64,000 nucleotides of DNA from Paenibacillus sophorae (GCF_018966525.1 NZ_CP076607.1:2356001-2420000), one strand, 5' to 3'; numbered from the stretch's first letter, positions 26,134 to 34,938 are shown. The notes: generated by a model not told the origin, from the sequence alone. Program-made: numbers and translations.

Positions 26134-26147
26134 TGAAAGCGTTATCT
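26134..26147 (+). promoter_or_regulatory. cre-like catabolite repression box
   Basis: TGAAAGCGTTATCT matches the CcpA consensus TGWAANCGNTNWCA at 13 of 14 positions. It lies 69 bases upstream of the LacI-family gene and would allow glucose repression. Confidence 0.6.
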
Positions 26148-26183
26148 TGTTAAGATGAAGTGTGAATATTAGTAAACATTAAC

Positions 26184-26198
26184 TAAACAAATTGTTTA
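26184..26198. promoter_or_regulatory. 15-base palindrome next to the LacI gene start
   Basis: TAAACAAATTGTTTA is a perfect palindrome that shares the TAAACAA half-site with 26025-26043, 157 bases away centre to centre. Additional GTAAAC half-sites at 26172-26177 fall in the same strip. It ends 18 bases before the regulator ATG, a good place for autoregulation. Confidence 0.6.
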
Positions 26199-26215
26199 CC
26201 GCGGGAGGATGAACA

Positions 26216-27259
26216 ATGACGACGATTCGCGATATTGCGCGCAGCGCCAATGTATCCATTGCGACGGTATCCAGAATACTGAACGACGATTTGTCGCTTT
26301 CCGTCACGGAAGAGACGCGGCGGCGAGTCTTCAGCACAGCCCGGCAGATGAACTACGACTTCTCCAAGCGCAGGAAAAAACCGGCCTCTGCCGCATTTGA
26401 ACCGCAGCAGGCCAAAATCGGACTTCTGGTCTGGTACCCGCCGGAGATTGAGAACGAAGACCCTTATTTCCTGTATATCCGGCAAGGAGCGGAAAAGCAG
26501 CTGACGGAGCTTGGCATTAAAGTGATCCGGATATTTCGCTTGTATGGGCAGTATTTAAAGCAGGCGCTGGACGATCTGGACGGAATGATTGTCATCGGGA
26601 ACATCCTGCCGGAGGTTATCGAGCGCATGTACCCCCGCAAGGAGCGGACTGTCTATATCAACTATTCGCCGGATGAAGAACAGTACGACTCGGTTGTATT
26701 CGATTATCGGCGGGCGACGGAGAAGGCGATGCAGCATTTTTTGCGAAAGGGCTATGCAAGGACTGGCTTTATCGGCGCCAAGGATTTTGTTCACGGTTTC
26801 AACAATGAGAAATTCAACATACCCGAGCTGCGGCTTCTGAACTATGAGCGGATATGCAGGGAGCACGGGATGTACAATCCGGACGACGTCTACCTGGGGG
26901 ATTGGACGATGGCCGAAGGATACCGGATGATGCAGACCGCCATTGCCAAAGGCGATTTGCCCCGGGCATTCTTCATCGCCAGCGATCCGCTTGCCATCGG
27001 CGCCATGAAAGCGCTGTTGGAAGCCGGAATCTCCATACCCGGCGAGGTGGCTCTGATCGGTTTCGACGATATTGAAATGGCCTCATATGTCAATGTCCCG
27101 CTGACCACGGTCAAGATTCACACCGAGCAGATGGGGCGGACAGGAGTCAACTTGCTGATGGAAAGGCTGGGCGGCAGAAGCATCCCAGTCAAGGCGGTCG
27201 TCCCCGCACGGTTTATTGTAAGGCAGAGCTGTGGAGGACCTGATAGCGGCCCAGCTTGA
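26216..27259 (+). CDS. LacI family regulator of the alpha-galactoside operon
   Basis: 347 residues. The N-terminal helix-turn-helix is TIRDIARSANVSIATVSRIL, with the hinge after residue 45. The effector domain has LDGMIVIGNI, FDYRRATEKA, IASDPLAIGAMKALLEAG, LIGFDDIEMASYV and LTTVKIHTEQMGRTGVNLL. It resembles MsmR/GalR-like regulators. It lies directly upstream of a sugar importer and alpha-galactosidase. The start follows GGGAGGATGA. It is probably repressed by itself through the palindromes upstream. Confidence 0.93.
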   Translation: MTTIRDIARSANVSIATVSRILNDDLSLSVTEETRRRVFSTARQMNYDFSKRRKKPASAAFEPQQAKIGLLVWYPPEIENEDPYFLYIRQGAEKQLTELGIKVIRIFRLYGQYLKQALDDLDGMIVIGNILPEVIERMYPRKERTVYINYSPDEEQYDSVVFDYRRATEKAMQHFLRKGYARTGFIGAKDFVHGFNNEKFNIPELRLLNYERICREHGMYNPDDVYLGDWTMAEGYRMMQTAIAKGDLPRAFFIASDPLAIGAMKALLEAGISIPGEVALIGFDDIEMASYVNVPLTTVKIHTEQMGRTGVNLLMERLGGRSIPVKAVVPARFIVRQSCGGPDSGPA

Positions 27260-27340
27260 ACAGTAAGGGAACTTGAAAGGGGTGATGCCTGACAAGAATA
27301 AGTAAGCGCTGTATTTGTGTAAGCGGGGCAAAATTCAGGA

Positions 27341-27366
27341 AATTACAACACAAAATTACAACACAA
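27341..27366 (+). repeat. tandem 13-base direct repeat in the leader of the binding-protein gene
   Basis: AATTACAACACAA occurs twice without a gap (27341-27353, 27354-27366), inside a strongly A-rich, strand-biased leader of about 130 bases between the LacI gene and the binding-protein gene. Confidence 0.8.
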
Positions 27367-27511
27367 AAAAGAGAAAAGCACAAAAAAAGAGACTCCAAAA
27401 AAGGAGCCCAAGAGAAAAAAGTTGCAATCAAAGTATACCGGACGGTGTATAAGCCGTCAAACACGACGCGAAGCCCTTACATTCATTTGAACAAGGAGGC
27501 TTACATTCATT

Positions 27512-28810
27512 ATGAGAAAAATGCGAGCGCTTTCAATAGCTTTGGTGCTGATGCTGATCGTTCTGTCCGGCTGCTCTTCTGGCGGAAACGGCGGGAATTC
27601 GTCCGAAGGTTCGTCCGGCAATTCCGGCGGCTCTTCCGGTGATGTGACGCTGACGATCTATACGACAACCAACGATTCGGCTGCGCAGGACACGCTGAAG
27701 TCCATCGCAGACGCTTATACCGCGGAGCATCCGAACGTGAAATTCGAGTGGCAGTTCCCCGGCAATGATTATGAGAATATTCTCAAAATGAAAATGGCGG
27801 GCAACGACATGCCGGATATTTTTGATACCCACGGCTGGTCGAAGGTACGCTACAACAACTTTGTGGCTGACCTGAGAGATCAGGAATGGGTGGCCAATCT
27901 GTCGGATTCGATGAAGCCGATCGTTACCGACGATGAAGGCAAGGTCTATACGCTTCCGCTGAATGCGGCCAAGGACGGCATTACGTATAACAAGGGAATT
28001 CTCGATAAATACGGCATTGAGGTGCCGCAAACGCTGGATGAACTGATTGCCGCCGGCGAAAAAATCAAAAAAGAGAGCGGCGGCGAAGTCACTCCGTTCT
28101 TCTTCTCATCTACAGATCCCGCCTCGCTCGCCCAATATTTCGACATGCTGGCAACACCGCTTCTCATCAGCGCAGAGAAAAACCATGCGCAGGAGCTGCT
28201 GGACGGCACCTTCGACTGGAACAATTGGACCCCGCTGCCGGCCAAGTTCAAGGAAATGTACGATAAGGGCCTGATGAACGAGGATGTATTCACGGTCCGC
28301 GAGAGCGACCGTCCGCAGCTGTTCGCCGAAGGCAAAGTGGCATTCACGTTCAGCGCGCCTACCTTCGTTCCCGATGCGCTCGCGATCAACCCCGACCTGA
28401 AGGTGGGCATCATGCCGATTCCTTCCATCGTGCCGGGCGATACACCGACCTTCTCTGGCGGTGAACGGTACACGATGGCTGCCTGGAAGGACGGCAAGCA
28501 TTTGGATGTTGCCAAGGACGTCATTAACTTTTTCGGCAAGCCCGAAAACTTGAAGAAAATTTCGGAAGTGACCGGCACACCGTCGGCGATGAGCAATGTA
28601 ACGCCTGATCTCGGCATCTATACCGAATACTATGAAAAGTATAAAGATATCCGGGTATTCCCGTATTTCGACCGCGTCTATCTGCCAAGCGGCATGTGGG
28701 ATGTCATGCAGACGACTTCCGCAGAGATTCTCAGCGAAACGATGACGCCGGAAGATTCTTCACAGTTCTACAAGCAGGAAGTAGAGCGGCTGAAGAGCCA
28801 GCAAAAGTAA
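27512..28810 (+). CDS. sugar ABC transporter substrate-binding lipoprotein
   Basis: 432 residues. Signal peptide with lipobox LSGC (Cys at about residue 21), followed by a Gly/Ser linker. The fold is the family-1 binding protein (MsmE/RafE type): VTLTIYTTTNDSAAQDTLKSI shortened to LTIYTTTNDS, KMAGNDMPDIFDTHGW, LPLNAAKDGITYNKGIL, and GGERYTMAAWKDGKH. It captures the oligosaccharide outside and delivers it to the two permeases. AAGGAGG precedes ATG by about 10 bases. A cre-like site lies inside its first codons. Confidence 0.94.
   Translation: MRKMRALSIALVLMLIVLSGCSSGGNGGNSSEGSSGNSGGSSGDVTLTIYTTTNDSAAQDTLKSIADAYTAEHPNVKFEWQFPGNDYENILKMKMAGNDMPDIFDTHGWSKVRYNNFVADLRDQEWVANLSDSMKPIVTDDEGKVYTLPLNAAKDGITYNKGILDKYGIEVPQTLDELIAAGEKIKKESGGEVTPFFFSSTDPASLAQYFDMLATPLLISAEKNHAQELLDGTFDWNNWTPLPAKFKEMYDKGLMNEDVFTVRESDRPQLFAEGKVAFTFSAPTFVPDALAINPDLKVGIMPIPSIVPGDTPTFSGGERYTMAAWKDGKHLDVAKDVINFFGKPENLKKISEVTGTPSAMSNVTPDLGIYTEYYEKYKDIRVFPYFDRVYLPSGMWDVMQTTSAEILSETMTPEDSSQFYKQEVERLKSQQK
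27522..27535 (-). promoter_or_regulatory. cre-like box inside the start of the binding-protein gene
   Basis: Read on the minus strand, TGAAAGCGCTCGCA matches TGWAANCGNTNWCA at 13 of 14 positions. At codons 4-8 it would act as a CcpA roadblock. Confidence 0.5.
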
Positions 28811-28854
28811 CGGTTCACGCTTGATGGGTATCCCTTTATCAGCTTCGGCACATT

Positions 28855-28874
28855 GGGGCGCCGGCAGGCGCCCC
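28855..28874 (+). other. intercistronic hairpin between binding protein and permease
   Basis: GGGGCGCC and GGCGCCCC are fully complementary around GGCA, with an outer ATTG/CAAT pair. No T tract follows, so it is likely an attenuator or mRNA-stabilising stem that keeps binding protein levels above the permeases. Confidence 0.65.
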
Positions 28875-29004
28875 TCAATCGATTGGGAAAGGGTGATGGA
28901 TTATGGGTATGAGCCGTAATTCTCTAGACGGGCCGAGCCCGGCTGCTGCGGCGCAGGGGCACCGGCAGACATCCCGCAATCTTAATAGAAAGGGTGTAGG
29001 ATTT

Positions 29005-29883
29005 ATGCGCATGAGCCGCAACTCGCCGGGCTGGCTGAATCTGATGTATGTCCCGGTGCTGCTGCTGTTCGCTCTTTTTATCTACTATCCGTTCATTCAG
29101 GGCATCCGCGTGTCCTTTACGAACTGGGACGGCTTCAACGTCAATTACAGCTGGGTGGGTCTGGATAATTACGTCCGGATGCTTCACGACAAAAATATCG
29201 GAACGGTTATCCGCAACACGCTGATTTACGGTGTCGGCAGTACCTTTTTCCAGAATGTAATCGGTCTGATGTACGCACTTCTGCTGAACCAGAGCATCCG
29301 CACCCGCGGACTTACCCGGACGATCATTTATCTTCCGGCGATTGTCAGCCCCCTGATCATGGGCTATATCTGGTATTTCTTCTTCCAGTTCCGCGGCGGC
29401 GCCCTGAACGACATCGTTCTGTTGTTTGCCGACAAGCCCATCAATCTGCTGGCTAACCCGCATGCCAATGTCTGGATCATTATGGCGGTCAATACGTTCC
29501 AGTTCGTCGGCGTGGCGATGATTATTTTTCTGGCGGGTCTCCAATCGATTTCCAAGGACTACTATGAAGCCTCCTCCATCGACGGTGCTGGTCCTATCAG
29601 CAAATTCTTCAATGTGACGCTTCCGCTGCTTGCTCCGTCCATCACGATCAATATCGTGCTCAATCTGATCGGAGGGCTGAAACTGTTCGACGTCATTATC
29701 GCGCTGACCAAAGGCGGACCGGGATATGCGTCCCAATCGCTGTCTACGTTGATGTACAAAACGTACTTCGGTGCGCAGGATGCAGGCTACGCGGCGGCGC
29801 TGGGCAACCTGATGTTCTTCATGATCGCAATTATCAGCGTGGCGGCCCTGCTGTTCCTTCGCCGAAAGGAGATCCAGTCATGA
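29005..29883 (+). CDS. sugar ABC transporter permease 1 (MsmF type)
   Basis: 292 residues from ATG 29005, preceded by GAAAGGGTG. The frame extends upstream to ATG 28903 (326 residues), which has an almost identical start region, GAAAGGGTGATGGATT; the shorter form fits the usual length of this family and keeps the first helix (YVPVLLLFALFIYYPFI) near the N-terminus. Six helices; the EAA loop is EASSIDGAGPISKFFNVTLP. It forms the importer with the next gene (4-base overlap). The ATPase is not encoded nearby. Confidence 0.9.
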   Translation: MRMSRNSPGWLNLMYVPVLLLFALFIYYPFIQGIRVSFTNWDGFNVNYSWVGLDNYVRMLHDKNIGTVIRNTLIYGVGSTFFQNVIGLMYALLLNQSIRTRGLTRTIIYLPAIVSPLIMGYIWYFFFQFRGGALNDIVLLFADKPINLLANPHANVWIIMAVNTFQFVGVAMIIFLAGLQSISKDYYEASSIDGAGPISKFFNVTLPLLAPSITINIVLNLIGGLKLFDVIIALTKGGPGYASQSLSTLMYKTYFGAQDAGYAAALGNLMFFMIAIISVAALLFLRRKEIQS

Positions 29884-30695
29884 AGACCAACAAAGGAATT
29901 GCGTATACGGTGTCCATTATCATTACACTGCTGCACATCCTGCCATTCTATCTGCTGCTGACCACCTCGCTCAAGCCGGTCACGGATCTCAGCTCCAAAT
30001 GGCGTCTGCCGACGAAGATCGACTTCAGCAACTTTACGAACGCCTGGGAGGGGGCCAACCTTGGCCGCGCCTTTATCAACAACTTCGTCATCACCGCGTT
30101 CTCACTGCTGCTAGTCATTCTGCTGGGCTCCTGCGCCGCCTATCCGCTGTCCCGTTTTCAGACGAAGTTGAACAAGGGAGTCTACACCCTGATCATTGCG
30201 ACGCTGATCGTGCCTCCGCTGACCATTCTGGTGCCGCTGTACCAGTTCTATATCGATATTAACGGCATGAACACGTATTGGGGCGTTATTTTGCTGCATG
30301 TCACGTTCAGTCTGCCGATGGCGGTGTTTCTGTATTCGGGCTTTATCGGCACCATCCCCCGCGAGCTGGACGAAGCGTCGATGATTGATGGGCTGAGCCG
30401 GTTTAGACTGTTTTTTACAATTATTCTGCCGCTGCTCAAGCCGATTACAGCCACCGTGCTGATCATGACGGGCATAAGCGTGTGGAACGACTATCAATTC
30501 TCGGTATTTTTCCTGCAAAAAGTGGATATGCGCACCATTACGGTCGCGCTGGCTTCGTTCTTTGGCCCCAATACGAACAAAATAAGCTGGGTTGCCGCCG
30601 GCTCGCTGCTGGCTGCCCTGCCCGCGACGCTTCTGTATCTGTTCATGCAGCGCTGGTTCATCTCGGGTCTTGCCTCGGGAGCAGTGAAGGGATAG
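29880..30695 (+). CDS. sugar ABC transporter permease 2 (MsmG type)
   Basis: 271 residues, six helices. The EAA loop is EASMIDGLSRFRLFFTIILP. The C-terminal SGLASGAVKG end is standard for this family. It overlaps the first permease by 4 bases (ATGA). The two permeases form the channel for an alpha-galactoside such as raffinose or melibiose, judged from the downstream enzyme. Confidence 0.93.
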   Translation: MKTNKGIAYTVSIIITLLHILPFYLLLTTSLKPVTDLSSKWRLPTKIDFSNFTNAWEGANLGRAFINNFVITAFSLLLVILLGSCAAYPLSRFQTKLNKGVYTLIIATLIVPPLTILVPLYQFYIDINGMNTYWGVILLHVTFSLPMAVFLYSGFIGTIPRELDEASMIDGLSRFRLFFTIILPLLKPITATVLIMTGISVWNDYQFSVFFLQKVDMRTITVALASFFGPNTNKISWVAAGSLLAALPATLLYLFMQRWFISGLASGAVKG

Positions 30696-30809
30696 GATAG
30701 GATATGATAAAAATCACTTTCCCGCAAAATGATGAGCTCCGAAGCCTACTCAGATACTTTGCGGGGACCCCAAAAATTAAACGGCAAATATTAAGAGGGA
30801 GGCTGTACT

Positions 30810-33134
30810 GTGTCCATTCATTATGACGAAACGCTGAAAATATTTCATTTGCAGACCCCGGGTTCAAGCTATGTGCTGCAAATCATCCGGGACGGCCATC
30901 TGTCTCACCGCTACTGGGGAGCGAGGGTGGAAACGTTTGGCGACAGCAATCCGCTCGTATATATGGAACGTCCGCTGTCGCCGAACCCTTATCCGCATGA
31001 AAAAACGAGCGGATTCTCCCTGGACACGCTGCCCCGGGAATATCCGGGGTACGGCACCTCAGATTTCCGGGAGCCGGCCTTTCAATTCGAATGCGAAGAC
31101 GGTTCGGCTGTCGTTGATTTGAGATATCATTCACACCGGATCTTCCCCGGAAAGCCCGCGCTCGAAGGGTTGCCGGCAACCTATACGGAGAGCGATGACG
31201 AAGCGGAGACGCTGGAACTGGAGCTGCGGGATGATCTTACCGGCCTGCGGGCGCTGCTATTGTACACGGTCTTCAAGCGGCATGACGCCATCGCGCGCTC
31301 GGTCCGCTTCGTCAATGACGGCGGCGGCCGGCTGAAGCTGCTGCGGGCCATGAGCGCGAGCGTGGATTTCGGCGATGCGGACTATCAGATGCTCCACTTG
31401 TCGGGCGGCTGGGCCAACGAGCGGAATGTGCTGTCCAGACCGCTGTGCAAAGGCTGGCAGTCCGTAGAGAGCAAGCGGGGGGCCAGCAGCGCGCAGCATA
31501 ATCCGTTCCTGGCGCTCCTTCGGGGCGGGGCCGGAGAGCATAGCGGTGAGGTATACGGCTTCAGCCTTGTATACAGCGGGAACTTTGCCGCCGGAGCGGA
31601 GGTCGATCAATACGATGCGACCCGGGCGGCAATCGGCATCAATCCGTTCGAGTTCTCCTGGCTGCTGGAGCCGGGAGAGAGCTTCCAGACCCCGGAGGCG
31701 GTTCTCGTCTACTCGAACCTGGGCCTTGGCGGAATGTCATCCATTTATCACCGGCTGTACCGGACGCGCCTGGCCAGAGGGACGTTCAGGGACAGGGAGC
31801 GTCCGGTGTTGATCAACAACTGGGAAGCGACGTATTTCGATTTTGATGCGGACAAAATCGAGCAGCTTGCAGTCAAGGCAGCGGAGCTTGGCATCGAGCT
31901 GCTGGTGCTGGACGACGGCTGGTTCGGCCGCCGGGACGATGACAGCAGCTCGCTTGGAGACTGGTTCGTCCATAAAGAAAAGCTGCCAAAGGGTCTTGGA
32001 GATTTGGCTGAGAGGGTAAAGGCGAAAGGGCTGGAATTCGGCCTCTGGTTTGAGCCGGAAATGGTCAATCCCGACAGTGAGCTGTACCGGAAGCATCCCG
32101 ACTGGGCGATTCACACGGCGGGACGGCCTTCCTCGACGAGCCGCAATCAGCTAGTGCTGGATTTCTCGCGTGAGGAGGTCTGCGCAGCCATCGTGGAAAT
32201 GCTGTCGAACGTGCTGCGCAGCGCTCCCATCTCCTATGTCAAATGGGACATGAACCGCAATATGACCGAGATCGGCTCCGCCGCGCTGCCGCCGGAGCGC
32301 CAGCGGGAAACGGCGCACCGCTATATTCTCGGCTTGTACCGGGTGCTGGAGGAACTGACGAAGGCGTTCCCGGACGTACTGTTCGAGAGCTGTGCCAGCG
32401 GTGGCGGCCGGTTCGATCCGGGCATGCTCCATTACATGCCGCAGACGTGGACCAGCGACAACACCGACGCGGTCAGCCGGCTTAAGATCCAGTACGGCAC
32501 GAGCATCGTCTATCCGGCAAGCAGCATGGGAGCGCATGTCTCCTCCGTGCCCAATCATCAGACGGGGCGGATCACGCCGCTGGAAACGCGGGGCCATGCC
32601 GCTCTGTCCGGCGTCTTCGGCTACGAGTTGGACCTCACGGCTCTGACGGCTGAAGAAGAGACGATCATGAAGGAACAGGTCGCACTGTACAAGCAGATCC
32701 GGCGGACTGTTCAATTCGGCGAATTTCACCGTCTGCTCAGCCCGTTTGAGGGGAACGAAGCGGCGTGGATCTTCGTCTCTGAAGACGGAGCGGAAGCTGC
32801 AGCCTTCTATTACAAGATACTCGCCCACCCGAATTCCGGCCTTCGCACGCTGCGGCTTCGCGGATTGGACCCTTCTGCCCGCTACCGGGTGTACGGGGCT
32901 GAACCGGCGGTTGACGCGGCCATGGCGGATTGGACCTGCGGAACGGCGGCGGGTGAGGCGAGCGGCAGCGAAGTCAGGAAGCCTGCAGTGTACGACGGGA
33001 CGGGGGCTGCCGGGAATGGCTTTGCAAGAATATTCGGCGGCGACGAGTTGATGAACATCGGACTGCGGGTTCCCGCTGGGCTGCTGAAAGGAGATTTCCT
33101 GAGTCATATTTGGCGGCTGGAAAGAGTGGAGTAG
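30810..33134 (+). CDS. alpha-galactosidase, GH36
   Basis: 774 residues from GTG 30810, behind GGGAGGC. The GH36 catalytic barrel shows LVLDDGWFGRRDDDSSSLGDW-type region (LDDGWFG), the nucleophile Asp in YVKWDMNRN, FESCASGGGRFDPGML and the acid/base Asp in TWTSDNTDAVSRLK. There is no signal peptide, so it acts in the cytoplasm on imported galactosides. The family's usual length is 720-750, slightly shorter than here. It is the last gene of the operon and ends with a strong terminator. Confidence 0.95.
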   Translation: MSIHYDETLKIFHLQTPGSSYVLQIIRDGHLSHRYWGARVETFGDSNPLVYMERPLSPNPYPHEKTSGFSLDTLPREYPGYGTSDFREPAFQFECEDGSAVVDLRYHSHRIFPGKPALEGLPATYTESDDEAETLELELRDDLTGLRALLLYTVFKRHDAIARSVRFVNDGGGRLKLLRAMSASVDFGDADYQMLHLSGGWANERNVLSRPLCKGWQSVESKRGASSAQHNPFLALLRGGAGEHSGEVYGFSLVYSGNFAAGAEVDQYDATRAAIGINPFEFSWLLEPGESFQTPEAVLVYSNLGLGGMSSIYHRLYRTRLARGTFRDRERPVLINNWEATYFDFDADKIEQLAVKAAELGIELLVLDDGWFGRRDDDSSSLGDWFVHKEKLPKGLGDLAERVKAKGLEFGLWFEPEMVNPDSELYRKHPDWAIHTAGRPSSTSRNQLVLDFSREEVCAAIVEMLSNVLRSAPISYVKWDMNRNMTEIGSAALPPERQRETAHRYILGLYRVLEELTKAFPDVLFESCASGGGRFDPGMLHYMPQTWTSDNTDAVSRLKIQYGTSIVYPASSMGAHVSSVPNHQTGRITPLETRGHAALSGVFGYELDLTALTAEEETIMKEQVALYKQIRRTVQFGEFHRLLSPFEGNEAAWIFVSEDGAEAAAFYYKILAHPNSGLRTLRLRGLDPSARYRVYGAEPAVDAAMADWTCGTAAGEASGSEVRKPAVYDGTGAAGNGFARIFGGDELMNIGLRVPAGLLKGDFLSHIWRLERVE

Positions 33135-33157
33135 ACGCTTGAAGAGTAAAATGCTTA

Positions 33158-33196
33158 AAAACCCGGACGAAAATGTTCCGTTTTCGTCCGGGTTTT
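33158..33196. terminator. strong bidirectional terminator after the alpha-galactosidase
   Basis: AAAACCCGGACGAAAA (33158-33173) and TTTTCGTCCGGGTTTT (33181-33196) are perfectly complementary, with a 7-base loop and flanking A and T runs. Confidence 0.95.
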
Positions 33197-33286
33197 GCTT
33201 TGCGGCACGAAATTCGAACGATTTACAGCGCCTTGCCGCCGCGCTTTCAGGAAATCGGAGTTTTTCTGAATAGTTTCAAATAAATA

Positions 33287-33328
33287 GGGCGGTCTTCCGG
33301 TTAGGCAGTACTTTTCGGAAGAGCGCCC
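33287..33328 (-). terminator. hairpin behind the manganese catalase gene
   Basis: GGGCG..CTTCCG pairs with CGGAAG..CGCCC, with a 2-base internal mismatch and a 16-base loop. On the minus strand it starts 11 bases after the catalase stop; the T tract is poor (TATTTATTTG). Confidence 0.5.
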
Positions 33329-33339
33329 TGCTTCTTCAA

Positions 33340-34263
33340 TCATGCCCATGTCGTTACCTTCGCTTCGCTGATGTTGCCCGCCATCTTCAGGCGGTTCGCA
33401 ATCGACGTGAATTCCTCGGAAGAAAACCCCGGTGCGAACTCTTCCTCCACCGCCGGCGCTTCCGGAATCGGAAAGCCTTGAGGTGCTCCTGTAACTACCT
33501 CAAGCGGAGAATTATCTTCAGGGTGGGTGCCTTTCCAAATTTGATTGATCGCCCCGAAATCCTTCTCACTCCACGTATACAGCTTCGTATGCGCTCCCTT
33601 AGCCTCGTACTTGGCCGCTTCTTTGAAATGTTTGTTATTTAGCGATGGAATCGGTATCAGCTTCGTGACGTCGACGCCGGTCGCAACCTCCAACGCTTTG
33701 GCATAAGCCACAACGTGAACGCCCCCACGCACAAGTAGAAACCCGACCACCTCACGGGCGGATGGATGATCCGTCATTTCATATACCTTCATTTTATGTG
33801 TTCTGGCGCCGCACTCCAGGAAAAAGTTATGCAGCAGATCTTCCACCAGGTTTCCGCTGTTAAATACATTTGCACCGGTCCATGGATTGCCCATGGAATC
33901 GAAAGGCATCGCTCCCTGTGCTCCCGCGAGAAAGTGATAGGAAATACGCGCATCCTTGGCCGATCCCAGCGGAGTGGCATCAGGCTCCCCAGCGGAAGTG
34001 GTACCGTGCAGGCAGCAGTTGATAGCGTGGGATACCAACTCCACATGGCCGATCTCTTCAGCCGTAATGCTCATAATCAGGTCGTAGAAGGGCTTCAGCT
34101 TTGTTTTGCTGCGGAAATTAAAGGATTGGAACAAATAGTTGTTAAGCGTTGACATCTCGCCGAACTTTCCGCCCAGCAGTTCCTGTACGGCCGCCGCCGC
34201 ATTGGCGTCGGGCTGATTGACTTGAGGAATTTCAATCATGATTTCATCCATGCGTTTGAACAA
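33340..34263 (-). CDS. manganese catalase
   Basis: 307 residues from TTG 34263. The site TAAGGGAGG ends 9 bases before this TTG, while the first ATG (34251) would be too far away, so TTG is the better start. Metal ligands are visible in GEMSTLNNYL, AEEIGHVELV (Glu and His), FLECGAR (Glu) and GVHVVAY (His). The enzyme destroys hydrogen peroxide using a di-manganese centre. It is a stand-alone gene with a promoter at 34303-34331. Confidence 0.94.
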   Translation of the reverse strand: MFKRMDEIMIEIPQVNQPDANAAAAVQELLGGKFGEMSTLNNYLFQSFNFRSKTKLKPFYDLIMSITAEEIGHVELVSHAINCCLHGTTSAGEPDATPLGSAKDARISYHFLAGAQGAMPFDSMGNPWTGANVFNSGNLVEDLLHNFFLECGARTHKMKVYEMTDHPSAREVVGFLLVRGGVHVVAYAKALEVATGVDVTKLIPIPSLNNKHFKEAAKYEAKGAHTKLYTWSEKDFGAINQIWKGTHPEDNSPLEVVTGAPQGFPIPEAPAVEEEFAPGFSSEEFTSIANRLKMAGNISEAKVTTWA

Positions 34264-34302
34264 TGCGGATTTCCTCCCTTATGTGAAAAATGGAACATCG
34301 CC

Positions 34303-34331
34303 GTTATCATTTCCAAAGAGAACAATTTCAA
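34303..34331 (-). promoter_or_regulatory. candidate promoter of the manganese catalase gene
   Basis: Minus strand: -35 TTGAAA (34326-34331), 17-base spacer, -10 GATAAC (34303-34308). Confidence 0.45.
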
Positions 34332-34503
34332 TCCAATGATCGGGCCCGATGCTGCCAAAGATACTGAGAGGTTAGAAGCACTATGATTTCTGGAGAAGAA
34401 CCTATCAACTATTTGGAAAAATATACCGATAAATCTTATCGATAGGGGGATATTGGATTTTTCAATTGGTCATGCCGTGTAATTTTCGAATTAAGGAGGA
34501 TGT

Positions 34504-34611
34504 ATTTTATTTGGTCTATTTTTCCTTATATTGAGTGCATTGGTTGGGGTTGCAGCTAGCAACTCCACTTATAGAGAGGATTCAATAGTTTGCTTCATGT
34601 CACCTCTTTAG
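34504..34611 (+). CDS. possible small hydrophobic peptide, 35 codons, non-canonical start
   Basis: An open frame behind AAGGAGG (34495-34501) reads one hydrophobic helix, FGLFFLILSALVGVAAS, followed by a polar tail and TAG at 34609-34611. The only start in place is ATT at 34504, 4 bases after the ribosome site, which is rare. It may be a relic or a real small peptide. It precedes another small membrane protein in the same AT-rich strip. Confidence 0.25.
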   Translation: MLFGLFFLILSALVGVAASNSTYREDSIVCFMSPL

Positions 34612-34632
34612 GTTAGAAAGGATTATCGATGT

Positions 34633-34938
34633 ATGAAGAAGAGAAGTTTTTTAATAATAAAGAGAATTATGTATCTGTTAATTAGTTCGGGATTAGGGGT
34701 TATTAGTTTTTATTTATTTATCTCCATTCTTTTTGCATCAAGTAGTGGTGAGGGCGCCTTATTGTTCAATCAGCCGAATTATCTCACCCTTTTAATATCT
34801 GGGTCCCTAATGTTAACGATAATCGGGACATACGGATTCCTATTATTCTATCCTAAAGAAGGGAGGAATTATATTTTTGTTGCTATTAATATTTTGGTCT
34901 TAATTCTTTTTTTATTATTACTCTTTATTTCTATATGA
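34633..34938 (+). CDS. small membrane protein of unknown function
   Basis: 101 residues with three predicted helices (about residues 10-35, 51-71 and 80-99): IIKRIMYLLISSGLGVISFY, LLISGSLMLTIIGTYGFLLF and VAINILVLILFLLLLFISI. Positively charged N-terminus, no motif I know. Much more AT-rich than its neighbours, with AUA and UUA codons common, so recent transfer is possible. The AGAAAGGATT sequence upstream of ATG 34633 is a weak ribosome site. Confidence 0.6.
   Translation: MKKRSFLIIKRIMYLLISSGLGVISFYLFISILFASSSGEGALLFNQPNYLTLLISGSLMLTIIGTYGFLLFYPKEGRNYIFVAINILVLILFLLLLFISI

Larger units (their letters stand above)
34264..34632. other. AT-rich intergenic region
   Basis: Holds the catalase promoter, a hairpin CGATAA/TTATCG near 34427, and the possible small peptide above. 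Base composition drops sharply compared with both sides. Confidence 0.6.

Noticed and set aside
29880..30810. Missing transporter ATPase gene
   Set aside because: Looked for an ATPase in both sugar operons; none found. Importers of this class often share an MsmX-type ATPase encoded elsewhere, so its absence is not counted as damage.
33155..33349. 64-codon minus-strand frame
   Set aside because: Covers two terminator hairpins and has no ribosome site.
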